Notes under the pieces: generated by a model | Databases searched by the model: none | Told to the model about the DNA's origin: nothing | Seen by the model: the letters and a program-made list of their open reading frames with translations, nothing else | Made by a program: the position numbers and the translations under genes | Assembly: GCA_963753615.1 (NCBI GenBank) | Contig: CAVWCW010000021.1 | Span: forward strand, 1-64,000 | DNA length: 64,000 bases | Direction of reading: 5' to 3' | Origin: CAVWCW01 sp963753615 | GTDB taxonomy: Bacteria > Pseudomonadota > Gammaproteobacteria > Chromatiales > Chromatiaceae | Shown here: one piece after another, positions 1 through 8,450 of the stretch | Layout of the letters: every line of letters begins with the position of its first letter | How positions within the stretch are numbered: the stretch's first letter is position 1

Positions 1-128
1 GCCCGGCTGTGGCTAGGCGTGCCCCTGGGTTGACGCGGGGGTTTGCGTTGGGCGCGCGAGCGTGCAAACTTGTCCGATCCCTGGCCGGAAACCCCGCGCC
101 GAGTCATAGACAACCCAGGAGCCATGCC

Positions 129-1328
129 ATGGCAAGCGAACAACAACAGACCCTGGTCTTCGCCGATGAGTCCTCGCTCCAGACCGAGCTGCAGCTCGTC
201 GACCCACAGGCCCTGCAGCCGGACCCCACCCAGGACAGCGCCCTGGCCGAGCAGGCGGACGATGTGGTGGCCCGCATCCTCGCCACTTCGCCGGCGGACC
301 AGGAGGCCCGTCACCGCACGGCATCCGCGATCGAGGCGATGGGCTCTCAATTGCAGGGGGAGGCGGCGCGCCGTAGCGGTATGCTCAAGGAGCCGATCGG
401 CAAGCTGGCCGAGCGCAGCGAGGACGGCGGCGACGTGGCCAATGCCCTGATCGACCTCAAGGTGCAGGTGGAGGAACTGGACCCCGGCAATCTCGACCTG
501 GAGGCGGGCTGGTTTACGCGCCTGTTGGGCCACATCCCGGGCGTGGGGACCCCGATAAAGCGTTACTTCTCCCGTTACGAGAGCGCATCCACCATCATCG
601 ACGCGATCATGCGGTCCCTAAAGGACGGCCGCGAGCAGCTCAAGCGCGACAATGTCACCCTGGTGGAAGACCAGAAGGCGATGCGCGCCCTGACCCACAA
701 GTTGGAGAAGGCGATCAAGCTCGGCAGGCTGATCGACGCCAAGCTCGAAGACAAGCTCGCCACGGAGTTGCCGGAGTCCGATCCGCGCTATGCCTTTATC
801 CAGGAGGAATTGCTGTTCCCGTTGCGCCAGCGCATCCAGGATCTGCAACAGCAGTTGCTGGTGAACCAGCAGGGGGTGCTTACCATCGAGATGATCGTGC
901 GCAATAACAAGGAACTGGTGCGCGGCGTTTCCCGGGCCGAGAATGTAACTGTCAACGCTTTGCAGGTGGCGATCACCCTGGCGCTGGCGCTGGCCAACCA
1001 GAAGATCGTCCTGGAGAAGGTGCAGGCGATCAGCACCACCACGTCCAAGCTGATCGCCGACACGGCGGCCCGCCTCAAGCAGCAGGGCGCCGAGATCCAC
1101 AAGCAGGCGGCCAGTACCCAGCTCGACATGGACAGCCTGACCCGCGCCTTTGCCGATGTCCGCAGCGCCCTGGACGACATCTCCCGCTACCGCCGCGAGG
1201 CCCTGCCGAAGATGGCCGAGCGCATCCAGACCATGGACAAGCTGGCCACCGAGTCGGAGCTGGCCATCAAGAAGACCGAGCACGCGGAGGCCGCGGTGGC
1301 CGATTTTCCGATCGAAATCATCGATTAA
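129..1328 (+). CDS. TelA/KlaA-family protein (toxic anion resistance family)
   Basis: A 399-residue soluble protein rich in Ala, Glu, Gln and Leu, with long helical stretches likely to form coiled coils and no signal peptide or membrane span. The central and C-terminal segments match the TelA family: a helix with LVEDQKAMRALTHKLEKA near residue 180, then VNQQGVLTIEMIVRNN and LALALANQKIVLEKV. TelA proteins are linked to tellurite resistance and general envelope or colicin stress; the molecular role is not established, and no ter gene lies beside this one. The open frame extends upstream to position 9, but ATG 129 follows an AGGAG box at 117-121 with 7-nt spacing and gives the usual family length. 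A REP-like element starts 6 bp after the stop. Family assignment is solid; function is inferred. Confidence 0.85.
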   Translation: MASEQQQTLVFADESSLQTELQLVDPQALQPDPTQDSALAEQADDVVARILATSPADQEARHRTASAIEAMGSQLQGEAARRSGMLKEPIGKLAERSEDGGDVANALIDLKVQVEELDPGNLDLEAGWFTRLLGHIPGVGTPIKRYFSRYESASTIIDAIMRSLKDGREQLKRDNVTLVEDQKAMRALTHKLEKAIKLGRLIDAKLEDKLATELPESDPRYAFIQEELLFPLRQRIQDLQQQLLVNQQGVLTIEMIVRNNKELVRGVSRAENVTVNALQVAITLALALANQKIVLEKVQAISTTTSKLIADTAARLKQQGAEIHKQAASTQLDMDSLTRAFADVRSALDDISRYRREALPKMAERIQTMDKLATESELAIKKTEHAEAAVADFPIEIID

Positions 1329-1333
1329 CGGAC

Positions 1334-1388
1334 TGGAGCGCGCGCCTCGGCGCGCCCGTCATCACGCCAGGCCCTAGGGCCTGGCTCC
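1334..1388. repeat. REP-like composite palindrome, copy 1
   Basis: Two hairpins in tandem. The first is built on GCGCGCCTCGGCGCGC, introduced by TGGAGC. The second is CCAGGCCCTAGGGCCTGG and ends in CTCC. The same two-hairpin module recurs at 1964, 2028, 4455 and 5851. The stop codon of the neighbouring transposase (complement of CTA at 1374-1376) lies in the loop of the second hairpin. Such modules are typical partners of RAYT transposases. Confidence 0.75.
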
Positions 1389-1949
1389 GAATGAATATGG
1401 GTCATCGTCGGGGAGCCAGAGGGTTCGGTACTCCGGGTGATCACGGAACAGCCGCCGCGTCTCCTCGTCCCCCCGTTCGCCGAACAGGCTCCGGAAGCTC
1501 GACCAGGGCCAATCGTGCAGGTCTTCCACGTAGCCGTGTTGATAGGGGTTGTTGAGCAGGTAGCAGAGCCGGACCTGGTAATCCCGTTCATTGCGCGGGC
1601 AGTAGTCCCAGTAGTTGTACCAGACCCGCTTGTGGGTCCGGCGGTCGGGCGGGAGCGAGTGGTTGATCTGCTGGGCGGTCTGGTTGTGGACCTTGTTGAT
1701 GATCCGGGGCAGGTCCCTGCCGGTACGGCTTCTGGCCAGCAGGTGATAGTGGTCGTCCAGGATCACCCAGTGGTCGATGCGCCAGCCGTATTCGGCGAAT
1801 ACCCGATGCAGGGTTCGGTGCAGTTCCGGCTTGATCGGGTCCGTCAGCAGGCGCTGGTGGTGATAGGTCGCGGCGGTGATGAAGTAGGGGCTCTGGTCCA
1901 GGTAGTAGTGGACCGGGGTGCTGGTTCCGCCTCCTTGGTTCTTTTCCAT
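1374..1949 (-). CDS. REP-associated tyrosine transposase (RAYT, Y1_Tnp/TnpA-REP family)
   Basis: A 191-residue member of the IS200-like HUH single-strand transposases that are domesticated as RAYTs and act on REP palindromes. Visible signatures are the metal-binding pair in DDHYHLL near residue 86 (HUH, with Tyr as the middle residue), the segment VWYNYWDY with ERDYQVRLCYLLNNP, where the catalytic Tyr and the conserved NP-x-x-HG region are found, and the terminal WPWSSF block. Length is normal for RAYTs, so the gene looks intact. It is flanked on both sides by the REP-like elements it probably mobilises, and its stop codon sits inside copy 1. Unlike IS200/IS605 transposases it has no accessory TnpB and no short flanking hairpin pair that would make it self-mobile. 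Confidence 0.88.
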   Translation of the reverse strand: MEKNQGGGTSTPVHYYLDQSPYFITAATYHHQRLLTDPIKPELHRTLHRVFAEYGWRIDHWVILDDHYHLLARSRTGRDLPRIINKVHNQTAQQINHSLPPDRRTHKRVWYNYWDYCPRNERDYQVRLCYLLNNPYQHGYVEDLHDWPWSSFRSLFGERGDEETRRLFRDHPEYRTLWLPDDDPYSFGARP

Positions 1950-1963
1950 GTCGCGTCCTTGTC

Positions 1964-2019
1964 TGGAGCGTAGGCCTCGGCGTGCCCGCTATCCTACACC
2001 AGCCCCAGGGGCTGGCTCC
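1964..2019. repeat. REP-like composite palindrome, copy 2 (degenerate)
   Basis: TGGAGCG is followed by TAGGCCTCGGCGTGCCCG, a decayed version of the first hairpin, then an intact second hairpin CCAGCCCCAGGGGCTGG ending in CTCC. The arm sequence differs from copy 1 but pairing is kept by compensating changes, which is how REP families usually drift. Confidence 0.65.
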
Positions 2020-2027
2020 AAACCGCC

Positions 2028-2110
2028 TGGAGCGCGCGCCTTGGCGCGCCCGTCGTCACAGGCCAGGTCCATGCCAGGTCCCAGGACCTGGCTCCAGAGG
2101 ACCTGGCTCC
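2028..2110. repeat. REP-like composite palindrome, copy 3 with duplicated tail
   Basis: The first hairpin GCGCGCCTTGGCGCGC is intact and the second reads CCAGGTCCCAGGACCTGG-CTCC. The terminal GGACCTGGCTCC is present twice (ending at 2096 and 2110), and CCAGGTCC also occurs twice, so local slippage or partial duplication has occurred. The element lies directly downstream of the CHAT gene stop. Confidence 0.7.
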
Positions 2111-2118
2111 AGGCGTTT

Positions 2119-5100
2119 TCAGGCCTGGAGATGGTCGATCATGGCCTGGGCTTGTTCGATATCGCGCTGGGCCCGCTCGCCATAGCGCTGGTAGCCCCGC
2201 AGGGCGGCGCGGGCGTAGTCCAGGGCGTCGGCGCGGCGACCGGCCTGGAGCAGGGCGAGGGCGACGTTATGGCGGGTCTCGGCGGCGCGGTAGTGGTCGC
2301 CGCTGTTGCCGGAGAGGCGGATGGCCTCCTGGTAGTGGGGCATGGCGGCGTCGATCCCGCCGATGTTTTTGTAGATCGACCCCAGTTGGCCGTGGGTCAC
2401 GAAGAGGTCGTTCACCGCGTCCGCGGGCAGCAGGTCCAGGGCCTGGTGGTAGTGGTCCAGGGCCGCCCGGACCTGGGTGCCGACCTCTTGGGTAGCGCCG
2501 GCGGCCTGGGCCTCCCTGGCCCGCTCCCAGGCCACCGAGCCCAGTTGGTTGTGGCATTTCGCCTCTAAAAGGCGGTCGCCTTCGGGCCGCAGTTCCAGGC
2601 TGCGCCGGTACCAGTGGTCGGCCCGGGCCAGGTCGCGCAGGGCGAAGAGGTCTTTGAAGACATGTCCCAGGTTGAAGGCGCAGGCGGCCGCTGCGGCGGT
2701 GTCGCCGATGCGCTCCGCTAGCTCCCGGGCCTCTTCATAGGCCGGCACACACTCCGGGTCTTCCTGCTCCCTCAGGATTTGGCCCAGCCCGTGCAGGGAA
2801 GCTGCCAGGGTGCGCACCCGGTTGCGTTCCGAATCGTCCAACTCCTCGGCGGGACGGCCGAGCAGGCGGGCGGCGCGCCCACGATCCCATTCTACCCGGC
2901 GCTGTTGCAGCCGCTCCGCCTCGGCCCAGTTGCGCTCGTCCCGGGCCAGCCCGACCCGGTACTCGGTGACCAGGCCCCAGTGTTCTTCCCGTCCCGGCAG
3001 GGGGCCGTCGTCCGGGGCCAGCAGCTCGGGCACTACCGCAGCCACCAGGGCGGCCCACTCGGCGCGCCTGCCAGTGTGTTCGTAGAGTTGGCCTAGCCCC
3101 TGCATCGGGCCGATGACCCGGTCCCACAGGCCCTGGCGCCGGGCCAGGCGCCAGGCGTGCAGCAGATTGGCCTCCGCGGCACGCAGGGCGCCGATCGCCT
3201 CGCGGTGGCCCTCTTCATATTGGCGATGGTAGTAGTTACCCAACCCGCCCATGGCGGCGCAGAAGGCCCGGCTGGCGGCTTGGGCGGTGGTGGTAGCGGG
3301 GACCTCATCCTGGTCGTCCTCCCCGGAGCGAGGAGGAACGGCCTGGTCCGGATAGAGGCGCTCGAACAGCCGGCGGAAGAACCAGGGCAGGGCTGGGTGG
3401 ATGCGGTAGTAGCCGCCGCCCAGGGCCTCCAGCAGGCCGAGGCCGGCGGCCCGGTTCAGCAGGCCGGTCAGCCGCTCCCGCTCCCAGCCCTGGAGCGCGG
3501 GCAGGGACCAGTCGGCCTCGGGACCGCCCAGGGCCGCAGCGCATCCACATCCACGAACCCCTGGAAGAACACCAGCAGGGCCAGGATGCGCTGCTGCCCT
3601 TGTCGAAGGCGCGCTCGAAGCCGTACGCCAGGGAGGCGGCCAGGGAGCGGTCGCGGCGCTCGCTGGCCTCGTCGGCGAAGCCGGCCTCGCCGGCCCGTAG
3701 CCGGTCCACGAAGGCGGCGATGGCCTCTCCGGTGGTGCCGGGCTGCCCCAGCCCCTCCGCCAGGGCCTGGCGCACCACCACCAGCAGGGTCAGGGGGTTG
3801 CCCTCGGTAAAGCGCAGCAAGGGCCGCCAGTCGGCCAGGGCCAGGCGCTTGCGCTGCTTGCGGGCCAGGGCCTCGGCGAAGGCGGCCCGTTCGGCCATGG
3901 GCATGGGGGGCACCCGGACCCGGGTCGGCAGGTCACCGAGCCAGGGTTGCTCGTCCCGGCGCGAGGTGAGCAGGAAACGGGCCTGGGTCTGCGGCGCCGC
4001 GCGCAGGAAGTCGAGCAGTTCCTCCCGTTCGGCGGCGGACCAGGCGGACTCGGCCCCCTCCGGGAAGCCGGCCACCGGTTCCAGGTTGTCCCAGACCCAG
4101 AGCAGGGGGATCTGTTGCATGAGCTGCAGGGCGAGGTCGCGGCGTTGCTCCAGTTCCGCCAGGGCGCCCCAGTGGATGCCGTGCTGCTCCAGCAGCTGGG
4201 CGAAGAACTCTCCGAGGTCGCCCAGCACCCGGTACAGGGGCTTGTGGCTCTCGAAACTGGTGAACAGCACCGGCCCGTCCTGCAGGCCACCGGTAGCGCT
4301 ATACCAGCGGGCGAATTCCGCCGCCGCGGCGGTCTTGCCGCTGCCGGCGTAGGCGTGCAGCAGCACCACCCGCTCCCGGTCGAAGGCCCGGTCCAGGGCC
4401 AACAGGGTCTCGTCGCGGCCGATAAAGCCGATGTCCGGCGGTGGGGGCAGTTGTTGGAGCGCGCGCCTGGGCGCGCCCGTTTCGTCACTGGCGGCCCCAG
4501 GGCCGCGCTCCAGGCTCAGGTTCCAGCCTTCGGTGTCCAGGGCACGGGGCAGCAGCCGGATGGGGGCGGCCTCGAACACCACCGGCACCGGCCAGTCCTG
4601 CAGCGGGATCTCCTGGTAGGCGATGCGCCGCCGGGGCTCGGCGTGGAGTTGGCGGCGGCCCTCGCTGACCGCGGCGCCCAGGCTCAGGCCCCGCACCAGG
4701 TTGCGATAGAGCTCGTAGATAAAACGGGTGGCGGTGACCACCCAGAGGTTGTAGCGCATGGCCACCACCCCGGCCACGCCGGCGTCCATCACCTCCTGGG
4801 CCAGGGAGCCGAAGGCGCGGTCGGTCCCCGCCTCGGCCGAGCCGCCGAAGGCCTGGGCGGCAAAGCCGGCGGGCGGTTCGGCGTCCCGCCGCCGGGGCCG
4901 GCGGCTCCGGTCTGTCGGGCGCTTCGGCATGGGCCGAGCGGCAGGCATTGAGCACCAGCACCGAGGTGCCGGCCTGGGCCAGCAGGCGGCCCAGGCGGGC
5001 GCCGCTGACGAAGTCGCTATTGGTCTCCGAGGCGGGGTTTTCGAACAACAGAAAGCCCTGGGGGCCGGAGCGCCCGGCATCGAAGCGCAGCGCGTCGAGG

Positions 5101-5828
5101 TCGCCCAGGCCGGCCTTCAGGGCCTCGGCGTCCGCATAGAGCCCGTGGCCGTCGAAGTGGACCAGGTGGAAAGGCCGGCCGGCGTTCTTGGCTTCGTGCA
5201 GGCGGCGGCTTAGCTGTTCGAAGGTGGGCGGGCGCAGCACGTCAAGCTCCACCTGACGGCGGGCGTCTTCGTTGAGCCCGCGCACCAGTTGGCTGGCCAC
5301 CGAGCGGAAGGGCACGTCCTGGTCCTCCCGCGGGCGGCAGATCACCAGCAGGATGCGGATGCGCTCGGCGGGCTCGGGGACCTGGGGCTGGCGGTCGGCG
5401 TCGCGGTGGCTGCGGACGAATTCGGCCGCTTCCAGGGCCAGGGGGGTCTCGGTGACCGGGTCGCGCAGCAGTTCCCAGGGCAGGGCGGTGGCCGCCGTCA
5501 CGCTGGTGGAGACCTCGATGCGCAGCTCGTTGAGCCGTTCCTTGGCACGGCCCCACCACTCGATCATCTTGCGGCCGTCGAACAGCTTTTCGAACAGCTC
5601 CCGGCCGATCTCGGCCATGCGTTGCTCGGTGCGGGCGGCGATGCTGGGGTTGGGTTCGAAGGGCTTGTCCAGGTAGTCCTCCAGGTACCAGCGGATCGCC
5701 TCCCGGTCGGCGGGGGCGAGCTGGAAGTCGAAGTCCTGGGTGTGCTGCAGGGTGAACAGGTCGCTGGAGACGGCGATCCGGTAGCGGTCGGGGCCCAGTT
5801 CGGTCTGTTGCAGGTGGAGTGTCGACAT
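2119..5828 (-). CDS. CHAT caspase-like protease - STAND/NB-ARC-type NTPase - TPR protein (frame broken three times)
   Basis: Read together, three consecutive frames give one protein of about 1235 residues. Residues 1-300 end in a CHAT domain with the cysteine-protease dyad: His228 in HFDGHG (codon 5145-5147) and Cys296 in LNACRSA (codon 4941-4943). A proline-rich linker at about 4430-4520 leads to an NTPase with Walker A AGSGKT (about 4330-4350), Walker B-like LLWVWDNLEP, and sensor-like LLTSRRD. A winged-helix-like segment (LLNRAAGLGLLEALGG) precedes about seven TPR-like helical pairs in the C-terminal 400 residues. No signal peptide or membrane span. The frame is lost near 4884-4892, 3595-3601 and 3518-3524, each repairable by one base; sequencing error or recent decay cannot be told apart here. 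CHAT-NTPase-TPR proteins act as sensors and proteases in bacterial conflict or cell-death systems. The upstream small membrane protein gene is co-directional. Confidence 0.82.
4455..4511. repeat. REP-like composite palindrome, copy 4, inside the CHAT gene
   Basis: TGGAGC plus GCGCGCCTGGGCGCGC, then a second hairpin GCGGCCCCAGGGCCGC-GCTCC. The 57 bp equal 19 codons and are read through in the CHAT gene on the minus strand without a stop, giving a Gly/Ala/Arg-rich stretch in the linker between the CHAT and NTPase domains. Confidence 0.7.
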
Positions 5829-5850
5829 GGTGCTTCCCTGTCTTTGGGTC

Positions 5851-5936
5851 TGGAGCGCGCGCCTCGGCGCGCTTCGGGTCTTGGTTCAGGCCATCAGGCC
5901 CGAGGGCCTGACTCCGGTGCCCGAGGGCCTGACTCC
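5851..5936. repeat. REP-like composite palindrome, copy 5 with duplicated second hairpin
   Basis: TGGAGC, GCGCGCCTCGGCGCGC, then CAGGCCCGAGGGCCTG-ACTCC, with the CCGAGGGCCTGACTCC half repeated ending at 5936. It fills the gap between the small membrane protein gene and the CHAT gene, so it would lie in the transcript if the two are co-transcribed and could modulate its stability. Confidence 0.7.
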
Positions 5937-5944
5937 GATGGGTC

Positions 5945-6331
5945 TTACTCCACCGAGTTCGACTGCAACAGCTTCTCGAGCTGCTCCCACTGGCTGCGGG
6001 CGTCGGCGCCGGTGGTGCGCTCCAGTTCCGCAACGAGTTCGCGGCTCGCGGCTTCCACCTGGTCCGGGTCGAGCCCGTGGGCGGCGGCTTTGTGGTCGAT
6101 CCAGTCCTCCACCCGGCGGCGCTGCAGCTCGGAGTATTTCTTGGCGGTGGTCAGCCAGGGCAGGCCGATTTCCATCAGGATATAGCGCACCAATGGAAAC
6201 AGCAGCACCAGCGTAGCCATCTCGGTGACGGGGCCGAAGCCCTTGGCGGGCGCGGCCTCGGAGGCGCGCTGCAGGGCGTTGCGCACGCTGTCGTGGCCGC
6301 TGAGGAATTCCTGAAACTCCCGTGATTGCAT
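5945..6331 (-). CDS. Small single-pass membrane protein of unknown function, upstream of the CHAT gene
   Basis: 128 residues with no family I recognise. The N-terminal 35 residues are soluble, one hydrophobic segment spans about 36-60 (MATLVLLFPLVRYILMEIG), and a charged, helical C-terminal half (about 62-128) is rich in Glu, Arg and Gln and likely forms a coiled coil. No signal peptide; topology is open. ATG 6331 is the first in-frame start. It is transcribed in the same direction as the CHAT protease gene 116 bp downstream, separated only by REP copy 5, so the two probably form one unit. In known systems CHAT proteases are paired with a membrane-acting effector or substrate, so this protein is a candidate for that role; that is inference from position and the membrane span only. 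Confidence 0.7.
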   Translation of the reverse strand: MQSREFQEFLSGHDSVRNALQRASEAAPAKGFGPVTEMATLVLLFPLVRYILMEIGLPWLTTAKKYSELQRRRVEDWIDHKAAAHGLDPDQVEAASRELVAELERTTGADARSQWEQLEKLLQSNSVE

Positions 6332-6570
6332 GTCGCTCCCTCAAGACATTGAAAACTCCAATGATTGTAGGGGTTCTTGGACGGTTGCGCAGCATTGGTC
6401 ATTATGTGAAGCTGCTGGACGCCGCCGGCGAGACCGTGTTCTAACTCGGCGATTGCCGGCTCGAATTGGACCTCTTCCCTGTCCGGAAGGCATGGCCAAG
6501 GGTGCGTCGAGGTGTGTGCCCGCACGGTCGGGATCGAATCAAAATCAAGCTGAAAATATCGAGGAACGCC

Positions 6571-7605
6571 ATGAAAACCACCATTCGTTTCGGCCTGCTC
6601 CTGGTGCTGGCCTTGTTCAGCCTGCAAACCCTGGCCGGGGAGCGCTACCGCGTTGCCTGGTCCCACTACACCGGCTGGGAACCCTGGGGCTATGCCGAGC
6701 ATTCCGGCATCCTCAAGAAGTGGGCCGACAAATATGGGATCGAGATCGAGCTGACCCTGGTCAACGACTACATCGAGTCGATCAATCTCTACACCAGCGG
6801 CCAGTTCGACGCCTGCACCATGACCAATATGGATGCCCTGACCATTCCGGCGGTCGGTGGGGTGGACAGCACCGCCTTGATCGTCGGTGACTTCTCCAAT
6901 GGCAACGACGGCATCGTGATGAAAAACGGCACCAGCGTGGCCGAGCTCAAGGGCCGCAGCGTCAACCTGGTGGAACTGTCGGTATCCCACTACATGCTGG
7001 CCCGGGCCCTGGATATGAACGGGCTGTCCGAGCGTGATCTGAAGCTGGTCAACACCAGCGATGCGGATATCGCCGCGCTGTTCGCCGCCGACCCGAACGG
7101 GGCCGCGGTGACCTGGAACCCGCCGCTCATGCAGGCGCGCAACGCCAAGGGCGCGGAGCTGGTGTTCGATTCCTCCAAGATCCCGGGCGAGATCATCGAC
7201 CTGATGGTGGTCAAGAGCGAGGCCGCGGATGGCCTAAAGCAGGCCCTGGTAGGGGCCTGGTACGAGGTGATGGCGGTGATGTCCGGCCAGGACGCCCAGG
7301 CCCAGGAGGCGATCGCCTACATGGCCGAGACCTCCGAGGCCACCGAGGCCGAATTCCGAGCCCAGCTGCGCACCACGGCGATGTTCTACGAGCCGGAAAA
7401 GGCGGCTGAGTTTGTCCGCAGCGACAAGATCAAGGAGACCATGGAGCACGTGCGCCAGTTCTCCTTCGAAAACGGGCTGTTCGGGACCGGCGCCGATTCG
7501 CCGGACTTCGTCGGCATCTCTTTTCCGGACGGCTACATTCTGGGCGAGGCGGCCAACGTGAAGCTGCGCTTTGAAGCGGGCTTCATGGACATGGCGGCTC
7601 AATGA
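6571..7605 (+). CDS. ABC transporter periplasmic substrate-binding protein, urea-carboxylase-associated type
   Basis: 344 residues with a signal peptide (MKTTIRFGLLLVLALF through SLQTLAG, cleavage near residue 22) and an NMT1/SsuA-like fold. Blocks I associate with the urea-carboxylase-associated (uca) binding proteins are all present: YTGWEPWGYAEHSGILKKWA, GQFDACTMTNMDALTIPA, IVGDFSNGNDGIV, VNLVELSVSHY and IPGEIIDLMVV. These importers often sit beside urea or guanidine carboxylase genes; none is in this window, so the substrate may be guanidine, urea or another small nitrogen compound. ATG 6571 follows GAGGA at 6561-6565; the longer frame from 6466 lacks a signal peptide at its start. The stop overlaps the permease start as ATGA. 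Confidence 0.85.
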   Translation: MKTTIRFGLLLVLALFSLQTLAGERYRVAWSHYTGWEPWGYAEHSGILKKWADKYGIEIELTLVNDYIESINLYTSGQFDACTMTNMDALTIPAVGGVDSTALIVGDFSNGNDGIVMKNGTSVAELKGRSVNLVELSVSHYMLARALDMNGLSERDLKLVNTSDADIAALFAADPNGAAVTWNPPLMQARNAKGAELVFDSSKIPGEIIDLMVVKSEAADGLKQALVGAWYEVMAVMSGQDAQAQEAIAYMAETSEATEAEFRAQLRTTAMFYEPEKAAEFVRSDKIKETMEHVRQFSFENGLFGTGADSPDFVGISFPDGYILGEAANVKLRFEAGFMDMAAQ

Positions 7606-8450
7606 GCCAGAGCGAGGGGCGCCGCTCGCCCCGTCTGTTCGGCATCCACGCCCGGCCCGGCCAGGGTTGGCGCTGGGTGCTGGCGGCGTTGCCCTTCGTG
7701 CTGGTGATCGGGGTCTACCTCCTGGCTTCCGACCTGCGCCACCGCGACAATCCCAGCGACAAGCTCCTGCCCCGGGTCTCGGAGATGGCGGACGCGGTGG
7801 AGCGGGTGGCCTTTACCGAAGACCGTCGCAGCGGCAAGTACATCCTCTGGCAGGACACCCTGGCCAGTCTCAAACGGCTGCTGCTGGGCATGGGGCTGGC
7901 GGCCACCGTGGGGCTGTTGTTGGGGCTCAATATGGGGCTGTTCCCTGGGCTGCGTTCGGCGCTGCTGGCATTCGTCACCTTCCTTTCTATGGTGCCGCCG
8001 CTGGCGATCTTGCCGATCCTGTTTATCAGCCTGGGGGTGGACGAGCTGGCCAAGGTGATGCTGATCTTCCTCGGCACCTTCCCGATCATTACGCGCGACA
8101 TCTACCTGGCCGTGAGCCGCATACCGCGCGAGCAGATCACCAAGGCCCTGACCCTGGGCGCCAGCGAGCTGGCCTTGGTCTACCGAATCGTGCTGCCCCA
8201 GGTGCTGCCGCGGCTGATCGACGCGGTGCGCCTGACCCTGGGGGCGGCCTGGCTGTTCCTGATCGCCGCCGAGGCCATCGCCTCCACCGACGGTCTGGGC
8301 TACCGCATCTTCCTGGTGCGGCGCTATCTGGCGATGGACGTGATCCTGCCCTACGTGCTCTGGATCACCTTCCTCGGTTTCACCATGGACTGGGCCCTGC
8401 GCCGCCTGTTGAGTTGGCGCTTCGGCTGGTACCTGGCGGCAAAGTCATGA
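7602..8450 (+). CDS. ABC transporter permease (SsuC/TauC-type)
   Basis: 282 residues of the binding-protein-dependent inner-membrane permease family. About six membrane segments are visible, the first at residues 24-44 and the core between about 85 and 265. The EAA loop that docks the ATPase is seen as ITKALTLGASELALVYRIVLPQVLPRL near residue 180. An unusual periplasmic stretch of about 40 residues follows the first span. The start overlaps the binding-protein stop by 4 nt (ATGA) and the stop overlaps the ATPase start in the same way, so the three products are translationally coupled and form one importer. Confidence 0.9.
   Translation: MSQSEGRRSPRLFGIHARPGQGWRWVLAALPFVLVIGVYLLASDLRHRDNPSDKLLPRVSEMADAVERVAFTEDRRSGKYILWQDTLASLKRLLLGMGLAATVGLLLGLNMGLFPGLRSALLAFVTFLSMVPPLAILPILFISLGVDELAKVMLIFLGTFPIITRDIYLAVSRIPREQITKALTLGASELALVYRIVLPQVLPRLIDAVRLTLGAAWLFLIAAEAIASTDGLGYRIFLVRRYLAMDVILPYVLWITFLGFTMDWALRRLLSWRFGWYLAAKS

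Noticed and set aside
6332..6570. Guanidine-I (ykkC) riboswitch before the ABC importer
   Set aside because: The conserved ykkC sequence blocks are not present by eye; only weak, unspecific pairing.
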